Source: Rhodococcus oryzae (GTDB lineage Bacteria > Actinomycetota > Actinomycetes > Mycobacteriales > Mycobacteriaceae). Taken from it: DNA of 64,000 bases. The stretch lies in NCBI RefSeq assembly GCF_005049235.1, contig NZ_SUMD01000004.1:248001-312000 (forward strand), in the 5' to 3' direction. The notes below the pieces were generated by a model. The model had not been told where the DNA came from and did not search any database. It was given only the letters and a program-made list of their open reading frames with translations. Every line of letters begins with the position of its first letter. The first letter of the stretch is position 1. Shown here in pieces: positions 56,536 to 64,000 of the stretch. A program made the position numbers and the translations under genes.

Positions 56536-57762
56536 TCAGAGGCCGAGCGCGGTGACGGCGTTGCCGTGCAGGCCCGCGTGCTGTCGGGAGTAGATCGCGA
56601 TCATCCGCTGGTCGGTGTGTCCGCTCTGGGTCATGATCTGTTCGGCGCTCGCGTCGTTGCGGACCGCCTGGGTCACGAATCCGGCCCGGAGGCTGTGCCC
56701 GCCGAGCAGGGCAACGAACTCCTCGGCGTACCCGGCCCCGACGGCGCGGCGCTTGATCATCGACGCGATCGCCTGTCCGGACAGGGCTTTGGCACCCAGG
56801 CCACCGGTACGGTGCACGGGCCGGAACAACGGCCGGACCTCGGACTCACGGCGCCCGAGTGCGCCGCGGCAACGATGCGTGAGGGGTTCGGTGTCTGGCT
56901 CTGCGAGCAACGCGCTGAGCGCGGGTTTGCCGTCCCGGTCCCACGCGTCCAGCACCTCGCGCCACCGCCAGTAGGCGCATACGGGGCAGGTGATCTCGGC
57001 GGAGCCGTAGGGCAGTGTGACCGTACGTCCCGCCGCGGCTTGGTCGGTCTTCGACCGGCGGATCGTCACATACAGTCCGTCCGCCCGGTGCGGGACGACG
57101 TCGCCGACCGCGAGCCCTGACAGTTCCGACCGCCGCATCGCGCCGGTCAGTCCGAGTAGCAGCAGCGCAGTGTCCCGCCGCTCGGCAGCCCGGTCGGCCC
57201 ACGAGCCGTGTGCGGACTGGGCACGCATGGACTCGACGATGCTGCGGATGTCGGCGGTGAGCAGCGGCTCGCGCCGAACCGGCGGCGTGGCCCTGGTACG
57301 GGCGATACCTCGCAGGATCTCGCGCACGGTGGAGGACTGCCCCGGCTTGGGATGGCCGGCGAGCGAGTGCACCTTGTTGATCGAGGCGACCCAGCGCGTC
57401 ATTGTCGACGACGCGTAGGCGGGTCGGCCGTCCGGCCGCACCTCCGAGGACTTCTCGGTCAGGAACCAGCCGACGAGGTCAGGGGAGGCGGGCAGCGGAT
57501 CCCGGCCGACGCGCGTGCACCAGCGGATGAAGCTGGTCCAGTCACTCAGTTGCGCGGCGCGAGTGTTGGGGGAGACGGATTCGACGCGCAGGCGATGCAT
57601 GGCCGCGGCTGCGTCGACCGGGACCGCGAGCGCTCCGGCCGACGAGTCGCCAGCGGTGAAGGATTCGAGTTCGGCCGCCACGACACAGGACGATACGTGG
57701 CCGAACCGACAGTTCGCGGCCGGCAGCACGATCCGGGGCGCGACATCTCGGCCAACCGTCAC
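56536..57762 (-). CDS. Tyrosine recombinase/integrase
   Basis: A phage/plasmid-type site-specific recombinase. Catalytic residues are visible: Arg in GLTGAMRRSELSGLAVGD, Lys in IRRSKTDQ, HSLRAGF (His-x-x-Arg), SGHTDQRM (His) and IYSRQ (Tyr nucleophile). An N-terminal SAM-like core-binding domain begins around VSPNTRAAQLSDWTSFIRWCTRVGRDPLPASPDLVGWFL, and CPVCAYWRWRE lies in between. The true start is uncertain; the frame is open to 57996, GTG 57762 is used (408 codons), GTG 57681 is possible. It is convergent with pepE (9 bp between stops) and divergent from a coiled-coil protein gene. No tRNA adjoins it. Confidence 0.9.
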   Translation of the reverse strand: MTVGRDVAPRIVLPAANCRFGHVSSCVVAAELESFTAGDSSAGALAVPVDAAAAMHRLRVESVSPNTRAAQLSDWTSFIRWCTRVGRDPLPASPDLVGWFLTEKSSEVRPDGRPAYASSTMTRWVASINKVHSLAGHPKPGQSSTVREILRGIARTRATPPVRREPLLTADIRSIVESMRAQSAHGSWADRAAERRDTALLLLGLTGAMRRSELSGLAVGDVVPHRADGLYVTIRRSKTDQAAAGRTVTLPYGSAEITCPVCAYWRWREVLDAWDRDGKPALSALLAEPDTEPLTHRCRGALGRRESEVRPLFRPVHRTGGLGAKALSGQAIASMIKRRAVGAGYAEEFVALLGGHSLRAGFVTQAVRNDASAEQIMTQSGHTDQRMIAIYSRQHAGLHGNAVTALGL

Positions 57763-57781
57763 ATGACGTAACGGGACCGGG

Positions 57782-57817
57782 GTGTCGGCGTCCGGAACGC
57801 GCTCTGGACGCCGACAC
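57782..57817. repeat. 12-bp perfect inverted repeat (GTGTCGGCGTCC / GGACGCCGACAC)
   Basis: Arms 57782-57793 and 57806-57817 with a 12-nt centre (57794-57805). It lies just upstream of the integrase start. It may be a recombinase core site, a regulator site or a transcription barrier; the sequence does not decide. Confidence 0.6.
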
Positions 57818-58020
57818 GCGGGGCATCTTCGTCGCCACCGCGGCGGTGCGACACTCCGCCGCGAGTCCTCACTCGTCCCGTCACATCGCGGCCGGCCCAC
57901 TTTTCCGAATCCGTTTCTCCGACGGTTCGGTGCACAATTCCGACCCGAAATCCTCTCAGTCGCTAACTCACGATAAGTGGGGATTATGACGATCAAGTGT
58001 CATCGTTTCATTACATACGG

Positions 58021-58048
58021 CGTAACGTAACATGCAACGTAACGTAAC
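58021..58048 (+). repeat. Iteron-like direct repeats: CGTAACGTAAC, six-base spacer ATGCAA, CGTAACGTAAC
   Basis: Two exact 11-bp copies at 58021-58031 and 58038-58048, period 17, each itself two CGTAAC/GTAAC units. They end 18 bp before ATG 58067. Placement is that of an operator or replication-type iteron for the coiled-coil protein encoded next. Confidence 0.8.
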
Positions 58049-58066
58049 TTTAAGGGCGGACGCGCA

Positions 58067-59140
58067 ATGAAAAGGGGAGTGCACGTGAACACCGAGGACG
58101 AGAAGGACGCGGATACCGCCGAGGAACCGAAGGCGCGCCCAGGCCGTCCCCGGCAGTACGCCAGCGACGCAGACCGCGTCAGGGCCTTCCGCTCGCGCCG
58201 GAAGGCCCGCGAGCAGCAGGGCGAACTCGACGCGCTCGCAACCGCGACGCCGGGCGAGGTGGTCGGGGTCCTCGAACGGACACTCGACGACCTCCGAACC
58301 GTCACCGCCAATTCGATCGAGCAGTTCAACGTGTTCGCCCGGCAGATCACCGCCGCCGTGGACAAGCTCAGCGACCCGGACGCGCTCGACGTTGCACTGC
58401 ACCGCGCCACCGTCGAACTCGCGCAGACGAAGGCGAAGTACGAGACGGACCTGGCCGAGCTGCGGACACGGCACGAGGCCGCGGTGGAGGATCGGGCGAA
58501 CGCAGAGGCCACCGTCGACGCGGTCGACGCCGAACTCTCTGCCGCGGTAGAGAATCACCGGCTCGAACTCGAACGACTGTCCGCTGACCACCAGGCCGAG
58601 CTCCGGGATCTGGAGCAGACCCACGCGGCGGAGCTACGAGCCGCGACCGAGCGGGTGGCGGCCGTTGAGGCGGATCGCGACACCCGCCTGTCCGTCGCGG
58701 AGTCCGACCTCGACGATCTGCGCAGCAGGTTCCGCGAGGCGCAGTCCCTGGCGGAGGCGGCCGAACGAAGGGCCGCGTCCGCCGAACAGTCCGCGGCCGT
58801 ATCGGAGCAGCGTGCCGAGCAGGCAGGCGTGGCGGCCGAACAACGCCTCGCGCAGGTCGTCGCCTCGGCCGAGCAACGGATCGCCGACATGCGCGCCGCG
58901 GCCGAACTCGCGGCGAACACTACGGCGGCGACCATCGCGCGGCTCGAGAAGTCCGTCGACCACGAGCGGGCGGCGGCCACCACCGCCCGTGAACGCGCCG
59001 ACACCCTCAGGGACGACCTCGAGCTGGCCCGCCTCGACACCCGCGAGGCGCGCACCGCCGAGGCCGCACTGCGGGAGAAGTTGGACGAGCTGCGCCAGCG
59101 CGCTCGGGAAGGTGAGCCTCCAGAGACCGCGACGACGTGA
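58067..59140 (+). CDS. Coiled-coil protein with basic GRPR-type N-terminus (KfrA-like, plasmid-type DNA-binding)
   Basis: A 357-residue protein. Residues ~28-50 are basic and contain RPGRPRQYASDADRVRAFRSRRKAREQ, an AT-hook-like GRPR followed by an Arg/Lys-rich helix. From about residue 110 to 350 it is a long coiled coil rich in Ala, Glu and Arg (for example AEAAERRAASAEQSAAVSEQRAEQAG). This layout resembles plasmid KfrA-type proteins that bind repeats and form filaments. ATG 58067 is given; GTG 58085 with a GGGGAG site six bases upstream is equally possible. Located downstream of iteron-like repeats and divergent from the integrase. Function is inferred, not known. Confidence 0.72.
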   Translation: MKRGVHVNTEDEKDADTAEEPKARPGRPRQYASDADRVRAFRSRRKAREQQGELDALATATPGEVVGVLERTLDDLRTVTANSIEQFNVFARQITAAVDKLSDPDALDVALHRATVELAQTKAKYETDLAELRTRHEAAVEDRANAEATVDAVDAELSAAVENHRLELERLSADHQAELRDLEQTHAAELRAATERVAAVEADRDTRLSVAESDLDDLRSRFREAQSLAEAAERRAASAEQSAAVSEQRAEQAGVAAEQRLAQVVASAEQRIADMRAAAELAANTTAATIARLEKSVDHERAAATTARERADTLRDDLELARLDTREARTAEAALREKLDELRQRAREGEPPETATT

Positions 59141-59249
59141 CGCTGATCGGAACCTGACCGACCCTGGCGATTCCTTGACAGGTCCCGGCCGCATGGAACC
59201 ATGGTGAATGGGTATTCGCGACACGCACCGCGACCACAGGAGCGCCGTC

Positions 59250-60206
59250 ATGACTGTTTCCTCACCGACCAGGCAGGGATTCGGATCGATCCGCGCGGGC
59301 GGACTGAACTGGGATTCCTTCCCGCTGCGACTGTTCGCCAAGGGGAACTCACTGTTCTGGGATCCGGCGAACATCGACTTCCGGCGCGACGCCCAGGACT
59401 GGCGCGAGCTCAACAGCGAACAGCAGCGCAGCGCGACCTACCTGTGCACCCAGTTCATCGCGGGTGAGGAGGCCGTCACCGAGGACATCCAGCCGTTCAT
59501 GAAGGCGATGTCCGCGGAGGGGCGGCTCGGCGACGAGATGTACCTGACACAGTTCTGCTTCGAGGAGGCCAAGCACACCGCCGTCTTTCGGCTGTGGATG
59601 GACGCGGTGGGACTGACCGGCGATCTGCATCCCTTCGTCGCGGAGAACCCGTACTACCGGACCCTCTTCTACGAGGAACTCCCCGGCGCTCTCGGTGTCC
59701 TCGAGACCGACCCGAGTCCGGCCAACCAGGTGCGCGCCAGCGTCACCTACAACCACGTGATCGAGGGCAGCCTCGCCTTGACGGGCTATTTCGCCTGGCA
59801 GAAGGTGTGCACCAAGGAGGGGATCCTGCCCGGGATGCAGGAGCTGATCCGCCGGATCGGCGTCGACGAGCGCAGGCACATGGCGTGGGGCACCTTCACC
59901 TGTCGGCGTCACGTCGCCGCCGACGACTCGAACTGGGGCGTCGTGCAGCAGCGGATGACCGAGCTGATGCCGCTCGCGCTCGGCATGATCGACTGGGTCA
60001 ACAAGCAGTTCGAGGTTCAGCCGTTCGGGCTCGACGAACAGGAGTTCATCGACTACGCCGCCGACCGGGCGCAGCGCAGGCTCGTCGCCATCGAGTCGGC
60101 CCGCGGCCGCCCGCTCGAGGAGATCGACGTCGACTACTCGCCCGAGGCACTCGAGGACCAGTTCGGCAGGGAGGACGCGGCCGTCTTCGTCGAGGCCAGC
60201 GAGTGA
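59250..60206 (+). CDS. R2-like ligand-binding oxidase (R2lox)
   Basis: A 318-residue ferritin-fold protein homologous to class I ribonucleotide reductase R2 but of the Mn/Fe R2lox group (Rv0233-like). Metal-ligand positions fit: Glu73, Glu106, His109, Glu172, Glu207 and His210. Val76 and Tyr167 align with the residues that form a Val-Tyr ether cross-link in characterised R2lox. All these counts come from the ATG at 59250, which has AGGAG eight bases upstream. It probably oxidises a fatty-acid-like ligand; the natural substrate is unknown. No catalytic R1 (nrdE) is nearby. Confidence 0.92.
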   Translation: MTVSSPTRQGFGSIRAGGLNWDSFPLRLFAKGNSLFWDPANIDFRRDAQDWRELNSEQQRSATYLCTQFIAGEEAVTEDIQPFMKAMSAEGRLGDEMYLTQFCFEEAKHTAVFRLWMDAVGLTGDLHPFVAENPYYRTLFYEELPGALGVLETDPSPANQVRASVTYNHVIEGSLALTGYFAWQKVCTKEGILPGMQELIRRIGVDERRHMAWGTFTCRRHVAADDSNWGVVQQRMTELMPLALGMIDWVNKQFEVQPFGLDEQEFIDYAADRAQRRLVAIESARGRPLEEIDVDYSPEALEDQFGREDAAVFVEASE

Positions 60207-60212
60207 GTTCGG

Positions 60213-60677
60213 CTAGACGATGAAGGTCCCGGTCGACGGACTGTTCGAACAGATCGGGGCACTGCCCAGGTTGATCGATCCGAACGCGGTGGCGATGACC
60301 TCGCCGTGCCCGGTGCGCACGGTCTTGGACAGGTAGGGGTACTTGCCCTCGAGGTCCACGATTCCGCTCTGGCCGGTGGTGGTGTTCAACCACGCCACCG
60401 TCACCTGTCCGGCCGCCGGGATCGGCGGGGCGGCAGGGAAGGACTGGAACCTGATCTCGCCGGGTGCGATCCCCGGTTCGGGCCCCGACTGCCCGGTCGC
60501 CGCGGTGAGCGACATCAGGCTGCCCTGGTTGGGACAGCCGATGGTCAACACGGGCAGGCCGAACGGGTGGGGTGGCAGGGCGGTGGCCGGCCCGGCCATC
60601 AGTCCGCCGATGAGGGCTGCCGTGGCCGCGGGGGCGGCCAGGGTGAGGATCATCCGAGTGGTGCGTAGAGCGCGCAT
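60213..60677 (-). CDS. Secreted protein of unknown function
   Basis: A 154-residue exported protein. Signal peptide MRALRTTRMILTLAAPAATAALIGGLMAGPATA is followed by a mature part starting LPPHPFGLPVLTIGCPNQGSLM with two Cys in all (IGCPNQ and APICSNS) that could pair. Beta-rich stretches such as GQVTVAWLNTTTGQSGIVDLEGKYPYLSKTVRTGHGEVIATAFG suggest a small extracellular beta domain. AGGGAG precedes ATG 60677. The stop lies 6 bp from the convergent R2lox stop. I do not recognise a family. Confidence 0.75.
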   Translation of the reverse strand: MRALRTTRMILTLAAPAATAALIGGLMAGPATALPPHPFGLPVLTIGCPNQGSLMSLTAATGQSGPEPGIAPGEIRFQSFPAAPPIPAAGQVTVAWLNTTTGQSGIVDLEGKYPYLSKTVRTGHGEVIATAFGSINLGSAPICSNSPSTGTFIV

Positions 60678-60805
60678 TGCTGCTCCCTGGGTCCGAATGT
60701 CATTGCCGGACCGGTCGCGGCGGGGCACACGGCCGAGTCCCCGACGAGCAATGTATGACCTAGATCACACTAGTCGCCGGCGGTGGGACGGTCGAGCGGC
60801 GATGC

Positions 60806-61219
60806 TCAGCGGCCGAGCAGGGTGCCCAGGCCCATGACCCGCTGCACCGCGATCTCGACGACGACCCGGGTCGGGTTCTCCCGCGGCTGGCGGTACCGGG
60901 CGGCGTAGCGGGCGACGGCGTCCGCGACCGCCTCGGGGTCGGAGCGCACGGTCGCCGGCCCCTCGAGGGTCAGCCACCGGGGGCCCTCGATCTGGGTGAC
61001 AGCGGCGTACCCGCGGCGCTCGGCGTTGATCGCCTTCTGCGATCCGCCGTTTGTGATCACCCTGGCGAGCCCGCTCTCCGGATCCCAGGTGAACCCGACC
61101 GCCACCACGTGCGGGGTGCCGTCCAGGCGCAGCGTCGAGAGGGTGGCCAGGTGCCGATCGGTGAGGAAGGCGAGCGCCTCGGCCGACAGATCTGCTGGGT
61201 TGAAGGGGGTGCGGGCCAT
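60806..61219 (-). CDS. F420-dependent FDOR-B / PPOX-class protein (Rv2074-like biliverdin reductase type)
   Basis: A 137-residue split beta-barrel enzyme. N-terminal [44 protein letters not shown] is the family start, followed by [36 protein letters not shown]. The length equals that of M. tuberculosis Rv2074 as I recall it, an F420H2-dependent biliverdin reductase. The next genes (SDR, cobL, cobM) match the Rv2073c-Rv2071c order, which supports the call. ATG 61219 is divergent from the SDR start at 61251 (31 bp apart). Confidence 0.88.
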   Translation of the reverse strand: MARTPFNPADLSAEALAFLTDRHLATLSTLRLDGTPHVVAVGFTWDPESGLARVITNGGSQKAINAERRGYAAVTQIEGPRWLTLEGPATVRSDPEAVADAVARYAARYRQPRENPTRVVVEIAVQRVMGLGTLLGR

Positions 61220-61250
61220 GTGCCGACCGTAGTCCAGCACACTTGACGGT

Positions 61251-61988
61251 ATGAGTGTCGGATCAGTCGTCATCCTCGGGGGCCGCAGCGAGATCGGTCT
61301 CGAACTGGCCACCAGACTCGCCCCCGGGCGGACCGTCGTCCTGGCCGCGAGGCGAAGCGTGGACCTCGAAGACGAACGCCGGGCGGTGCTGGCCGCCGGA
61401 GCCACCTCGGTCGAGACCGTCGAGTTCGACGCCGACCGCCTCGCCGACCACGCCCGGGTGCTGTCGGAGATCGTCGAGCTCGGCCCGATCGACGTGGTGG
61501 TGCTGGCCTTCGGCATTCTCGGCGACCAGGCCCGCGCCGAGACGGATGCCCAGCACGCGGTGAACGTCATCCACACCGACTTCGTCGCGCAGGTCGGCGT
61601 GCTCACGCACCTCGCGCAGCTGCTGCGTGCGCAGGGATCGGGGCGGATCGTCGTGTTCTCCTCGATCGCGGGCGCCCGGGTGCGGCGCGCGAACTACGTG
61701 TACGGCTCGGCCAAGGCGGGGCTCGACGGCTTCGCCAGCGGGCTCGGTGACGCCCTCGCGGGCAGCGGCGTGAGTCTGCTGCTGGTCCGTCCCGGCTTCG
61801 TCGTCGGCAAGATGACCGAGGGGATGAGCCCGGCGCCGATGTCGAGCACCCCGGGGCAGGTCGCGGATGCGGTGGTCAAGGCGCTGAGCCGGGGCCGCGA
61901 GCGCGTGTGGATCCCCGGCATGCTGCGCCTGGCCATCTTCGTGATGCGGCTGGTGCCACAACGTATCTGGCGACGGATGCCGCGATGA
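61251..61988 (+). CDS. Short-chain dehydrogenase/reductase (Rv2073c-like)
   Basis: A 245-residue SDR. The cofactor loop is [27 protein letters not shown]-like [13 protein letters not shown] holds the usual NAG position changed to AFG, and the active site has [25 protein letters not shown] (Tyr and Lys about residues 149 and 153). The C-terminus is hydrophobic and basic ([21 protein letters not shown]), as in DprE2-type reductases. The substrate is unknown. Its stop overlaps cobL in ATGA. Confidence 0.88.
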   Translation: MSVGSVVILGGRSEIGLELATRLAPGRTVVLAARRSVDLEDERRAVLAAGATSVETVEFDADRLADHARVLSEIVELGPIDVVVLAFGILGDQARAETDAQHAVNVIHTDFVAQVGVLTHLAQLLRAQGSGRIVVFSSIAGARVRRANYVYGSAKAGLDGFASGLGDALAGSGVSLLLVRPGFVVGKMTEGMSPAPMSSTPGQVADAVVKALSRGRERVWIPGMLRLAIFVMRLVPQRIWRRMPR

Positions 61989-63214
61989 CCGAGCTGCTGA
62001 CCGTCGTCGGCATCGGTGCGGACGGATGGTCCGGGCTGTCCCCGAACGCGCAGCGCGCGATCACCGACGCAGAGGTACTGATGGGGTCGCCGCGCCAGTT
62101 GGACCTGGTCCCGGTCGGCGACGACGGATCGGAGACCGTGCGGGTGTCCTGGCCGTCGCCTCTCGTACCCGCGCTGCCCGGCCTGCTCGCCGAGCACGAG
62201 GGCAGGCGGGTGTGTGTGCTCGCCAGCGGCGACCCGATGTTCCACGGCATCGGGGTGACCCTCACGAACCTCGTCGGTCCCGAACGGATGCGGGTGATCG
62301 CGCACCCCTCCTCCGCCTCGTTGGCCTGCGCCCGGCTCGGCTGGGCGTTGCACGAGATCCCTGTCGTGAGCGTGGTGAACCGGCCCGTCGAGGTCATCAC
62401 CCCGGAACTGGCCGACCACCGGCGGTTCCTGGTTCTCAGTCGCGACGCGGGCACCCCGACGGCGCTGGCCGCGCTGCTCCGCGAGAACGGCTACGGCGGT
62501 AGTGAACTCGCTGTGCTCGAGCAGCTCGGCGGCGATCGCGAGCGGATCGTGCGGGGGCGGGCGGATGGCTGGGATCATCCGACCGGCGACCCCCTCAACG
62601 TCGTCGCGGTCCGCTGCGTGCGGGGCGTCGCGACACCGCGACTGACCCGCGTGCCCGGCCTCCCCGACGAGGCGTACGAGTCCGACGGCCAGCTCACCAA
62701 GCAGGAGATCCGGGCCCTGACCCTGTCCGCACTCGCCCCGGGCCCCGGCGAGCTGCTGTGGGATGTCGGCGGCGGAGCGGGCAGCATCGGAATCGAGTGG
62801 ATGCGTGCCGACGCCGGCTGCCGTGCGATCGGTTTCGAGCGCGATCCCGATCGCGCGGCCCGGATCGCGACCAATGCCCGACGGCTGGGCGTGCCCGGGC
62901 TCGAGATCCGCGGCTCCGCACCGGACGCACTCGCAGGTGCACCGACACCGGACGCGATCTTCCTCGGTGGCGGCGTCACCGCGTCCGGGGTGTTCGAGAC
63001 CTGTTGGGACCGACTGCCGCCCGGCGGCCGGATGGTGGTGAACGCGGTGACCGCGGAATCCGAGACCCTCGTACTGCGGTGGCACGGGCTGCACGGCGGC
63101 ACGCTGCGCAAGTTCCAGGTCTATCGGGGCGGGCCGCTCGGCGGGTTCACCGCATGGCGGCCGCAGCTGCCCGTTGCCCAGTGGATCGCGACAAAGAAGG
63201 AATCAACCCAGTGA
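61985..63214 (+). CDS. cobL: Precorrin-6Y C5,15-methyltransferase (decarboxylating)
   Basis: A 409-residue fusion of two methyltransferases in aerobic cobalamin synthesis. The N-terminal CbiE part has LTVVGIGADGWSGLSPNAQRAITDAEVLMGSPRQL and ASGDPMFHGIG. The C-terminal CbiT part has GELLWDVGGGAGSIGIEWMR (SAM loop) and LGGGVTASGVFETCWDRLPPGGRMVVNAVT. ATG 61985 overlaps the SDR stop. The stop overlaps the cobM GTG by four bases. Fits with MetH as a B12-using enzyme in the same window. Confidence 0.95.
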   Translation: MTELLTVVGIGADGWSGLSPNAQRAITDAEVLMGSPRQLDLVPVGDDGSETVRVSWPSPLVPALPGLLAEHEGRRVCVLASGDPMFHGIGVTLTNLVGPERMRVIAHPSSASLACARLGWALHEIPVVSVVNRPVEVITPELADHRRFLVLSRDAGTPTALAALLRENGYGGSELAVLEQLGGDRERIVRGRADGWDHPTGDPLNVVAVRCVRGVATPRLTRVPGLPDEAYESDGQLTKQEIRALTLSALAPGPGELLWDVGGGAGSIGIEWMRADAGCRAIGFERDPDRAARIATNARRLGVPGLEIRGSAPDALAGAPTPDAIFLGGGVTASGVFETCWDRLPPGGRMVVNAVTAESETLVLRWHGLHGGTLRKFQVYRGGPLGGFTAWRPQLPVAQWIATKKESTQ

Positions 63215-63960
63215 CCGTCCATTTCATCGGAGCGGGCCCCGGCGCCGCCGACCTCATCACGGTGCGCGGCCAGCGGATCATCGGCCGTAGCCCCGTGTGC
63301 CTGTACGCGGGCAGCCTGGTCCCCGCCGAACTCCTCGCGATGTGCCCCGAGGGCGCGGAGATCGTCGACACCGCGCGCCTGAGCCTCGACGAGATCACCG
63401 ACCGCCTCATCGCGGCCGACCGGGCCGGGCTGGACGTGGCGCGGTTGCACTCGGGCGACCCGTCCATCTACAGCGCGGTCGCCGAACAGGCGCGCCGCCT
63501 CGATGCGGCGGGGGTCGGCTACGAGATCGTGCCCGGGGTACCGGCATTCACCGCCGCCGCAGCGGCGCTGGGCCGCGAACTGACCGTCCCGGGGGTGTCC
63601 CAGTCGATCGTCCTCACCCGGGTCTCGACGCTGTCCACCGCCATGCCGCCGGGCGAGGACCTGGCGACACTCGGAGCGAGCGGGGCCACGCTGGTCATCC
63701 ACCTGGCCGCGCACCGCATCGATCAGGTCGCCGAGGAGTTGCGCGCCCCCTATGGCGGCGACTGCCCCGTCGCGGTGGTCGCATTCGCCAGCCGACCGGA
63801 CGAGATCATCCTGCGGGGGACCGTCGACTCGATCGCCGCCCAGGTTCACGCGGCCGGGGTGACCAAGACCGCCGTGATCATCGTCGGCCGGGTACTGAGC
63901 GCCGAGGGATTCCCGGACAGCTACCTGTACTCGGCCTCGCGGCGTCGAACCGACCACTGA
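63211..63960 (+). CDS. cobM: Precorrin-4 C11-methyltransferase
   Basis: A 249-residue SAM-dependent enzyme of the tetrapyrrole methylase family. N-terminal VHFIGAGPGAADLITVRGQRII, CLYAGSLVPAELL, RLHSGDPSIYSAVAEQ and YEIVPGVPAFTAAAAALGREL are conserved. GTG 63211 lies in the cobL stop overlap. It ends TGATG with the next gene, cobK. The cob genes are thus tightly coupled and continue off the right edge. Confidence 0.95.
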   Translation: MTVHFIGAGPGAADLITVRGQRIIGRSPVCLYAGSLVPAELLAMCPEGAEIVDTARLSLDEITDRLIAADRAGLDVARLHSGDPSIYSAVAEQARRLDAAGVGYEIVPGVPAFTAAAAALGRELTVPGVSQSIVLTRVSTLSTAMPPGEDLATLGASGATLVIHLAAHRIDQVAEELRAPYGGDCPVAVVAFASRPDEIILRGTVDSIAAQVHAAGVTKTAVIIVGRVLSAEGFPDSYLYSASRRRTDH

Positions 63961-64000
63961 TGGCGCCGACGGTGCGCGTGCTGATCCTCGGCGGGACCTC
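63960..64000 (+). CDS. cobK: Precorrin-6A reductase, N-terminal fragment cut by the window
   Basis: Only 41 bases are present, from ATG 63960 (overlapping the cobM stop in TGATG): MAPTVRVLILGGTS. The VRVLILGGT start is the NADPH-binding loop of CobK-type reductases, and cobL-cobM-cobK is the expected order. Identity rests on 13 residues and gene order. Confidence 0.75.
   Translation, partial: MAPTVRVLILGGT

Larger units (their letters stand above)
57763..58066. other. Divergent region between integrase and coiled-coil protein genes
   Basis: This 304-bp stretch has no gene. It holds a 12-bp inverted repeat (57782-57817), iteron-like direct repeats (58021-58048) and a single CGTAAC half-site close to the integrase start (57767-57772). 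GC is lower in the right half (57941-58050). Confidence 0.7.

Noticed and set aside
56523-56539. 6-bp hairpin between pepE and the integrase stop as terminator or attachment site
   Set aside because: CTGACG-n5-CGTCAG is short and overlaps both stop codons; no duplicate of it was noticed as an attachment repeat.

Overview
High-GC actinobacterial chromosome, most consistent with a mycolic-acid-containing genus of the Rhodococcus/Nocardia group. Supporting signs are an MspA-type porin, a Pup-proteasome locus, several F420-linked enzymes, a KshA-type Rieske oxygenase and frequent GTG starts with 1-4 bp stop/start overlaps. The central backbone follows the gene order I recall for Mycobacterium tuberculosis Rv2125 to Rv2089c, and the right end resembles Rv2074-Rv2070c. 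The genus is inferred, not proven.

Layout. 1-1050: 5' part of a DUF2397/TIGR02677 gene (JetA-like, Wadjet/EptABCD plasmid-restriction family), running off the left edge. 1188-11719 (minus): nirB-nirD-narG-narH-narJ-narI, then an MspA-like porin, a nearly continuous nitrate/nitrite reduction unit. 11993-23486: PAC2 protein, metH, HAD phosphatase, a four-gene peptide ABC transporter, hisE, hisG. 23567-29847: a catabolic island with OYE reductase, SnoaL-fold protein and a shortened IclR regulator on minus, divergent from KshA-like oxygenase, a small Cys protein, SDR and a second SnoaL-fold protein on plus, then a thioesterase. 29848-40867: RecB-family nuclease, trmI, a lipoprotein with a candidate iron box, mpa, Nudix, F420-type protein, DUF418 membrane protein, a nitrilase pseudogene, then dop, pup, prcB, prcA. 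40885-51093: PAP2-diacylglycerol kinase fusion, pafA, pafB, pafC, tatA, tatC, helY and a Pro/Gln-rich DUF4333-like membrane protein. 51302-56526: APH-like kinase, F420 LLM oxidoreductase, TetR, 5'-3' exonuclease, pepE. 56536-59140: an accessory module of a tyrosine recombinase divergent from a coiled-coil DNA-binding-type protein, with iteron-like repeats between them. 59250-64000: R2lox oxidase, a secreted protein, an F420 FDOR, an SDR, then cobL, cobM and the start of cobK.

How the genes work together. Pup ends in Gln, so Dop must deamidate it before PafA ligates it to substrates; Mpa unfolds pupylated proteins into the PrcBA core. PafBC are transcriptional activators of the DNA-damage response, and tatAC-helY lie directly downstream. 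NarGHI with its chaperone NarJ reduces nitrate to nitrite and NirBD reduces nitrite to ammonium; the porin probably admits the anion. The catabolic island looks like a steroid or related polycyclic module.

Most unusual items: the recombinase/coiled-coil/iteron module, the JetA gene at the left edge, the iron box between the lipoprotein gene and mpa, the doubled ATGA junction in the ABC operon, a decayed nitrilase next to dop, and an IclR regulator missing part of its effector domain.
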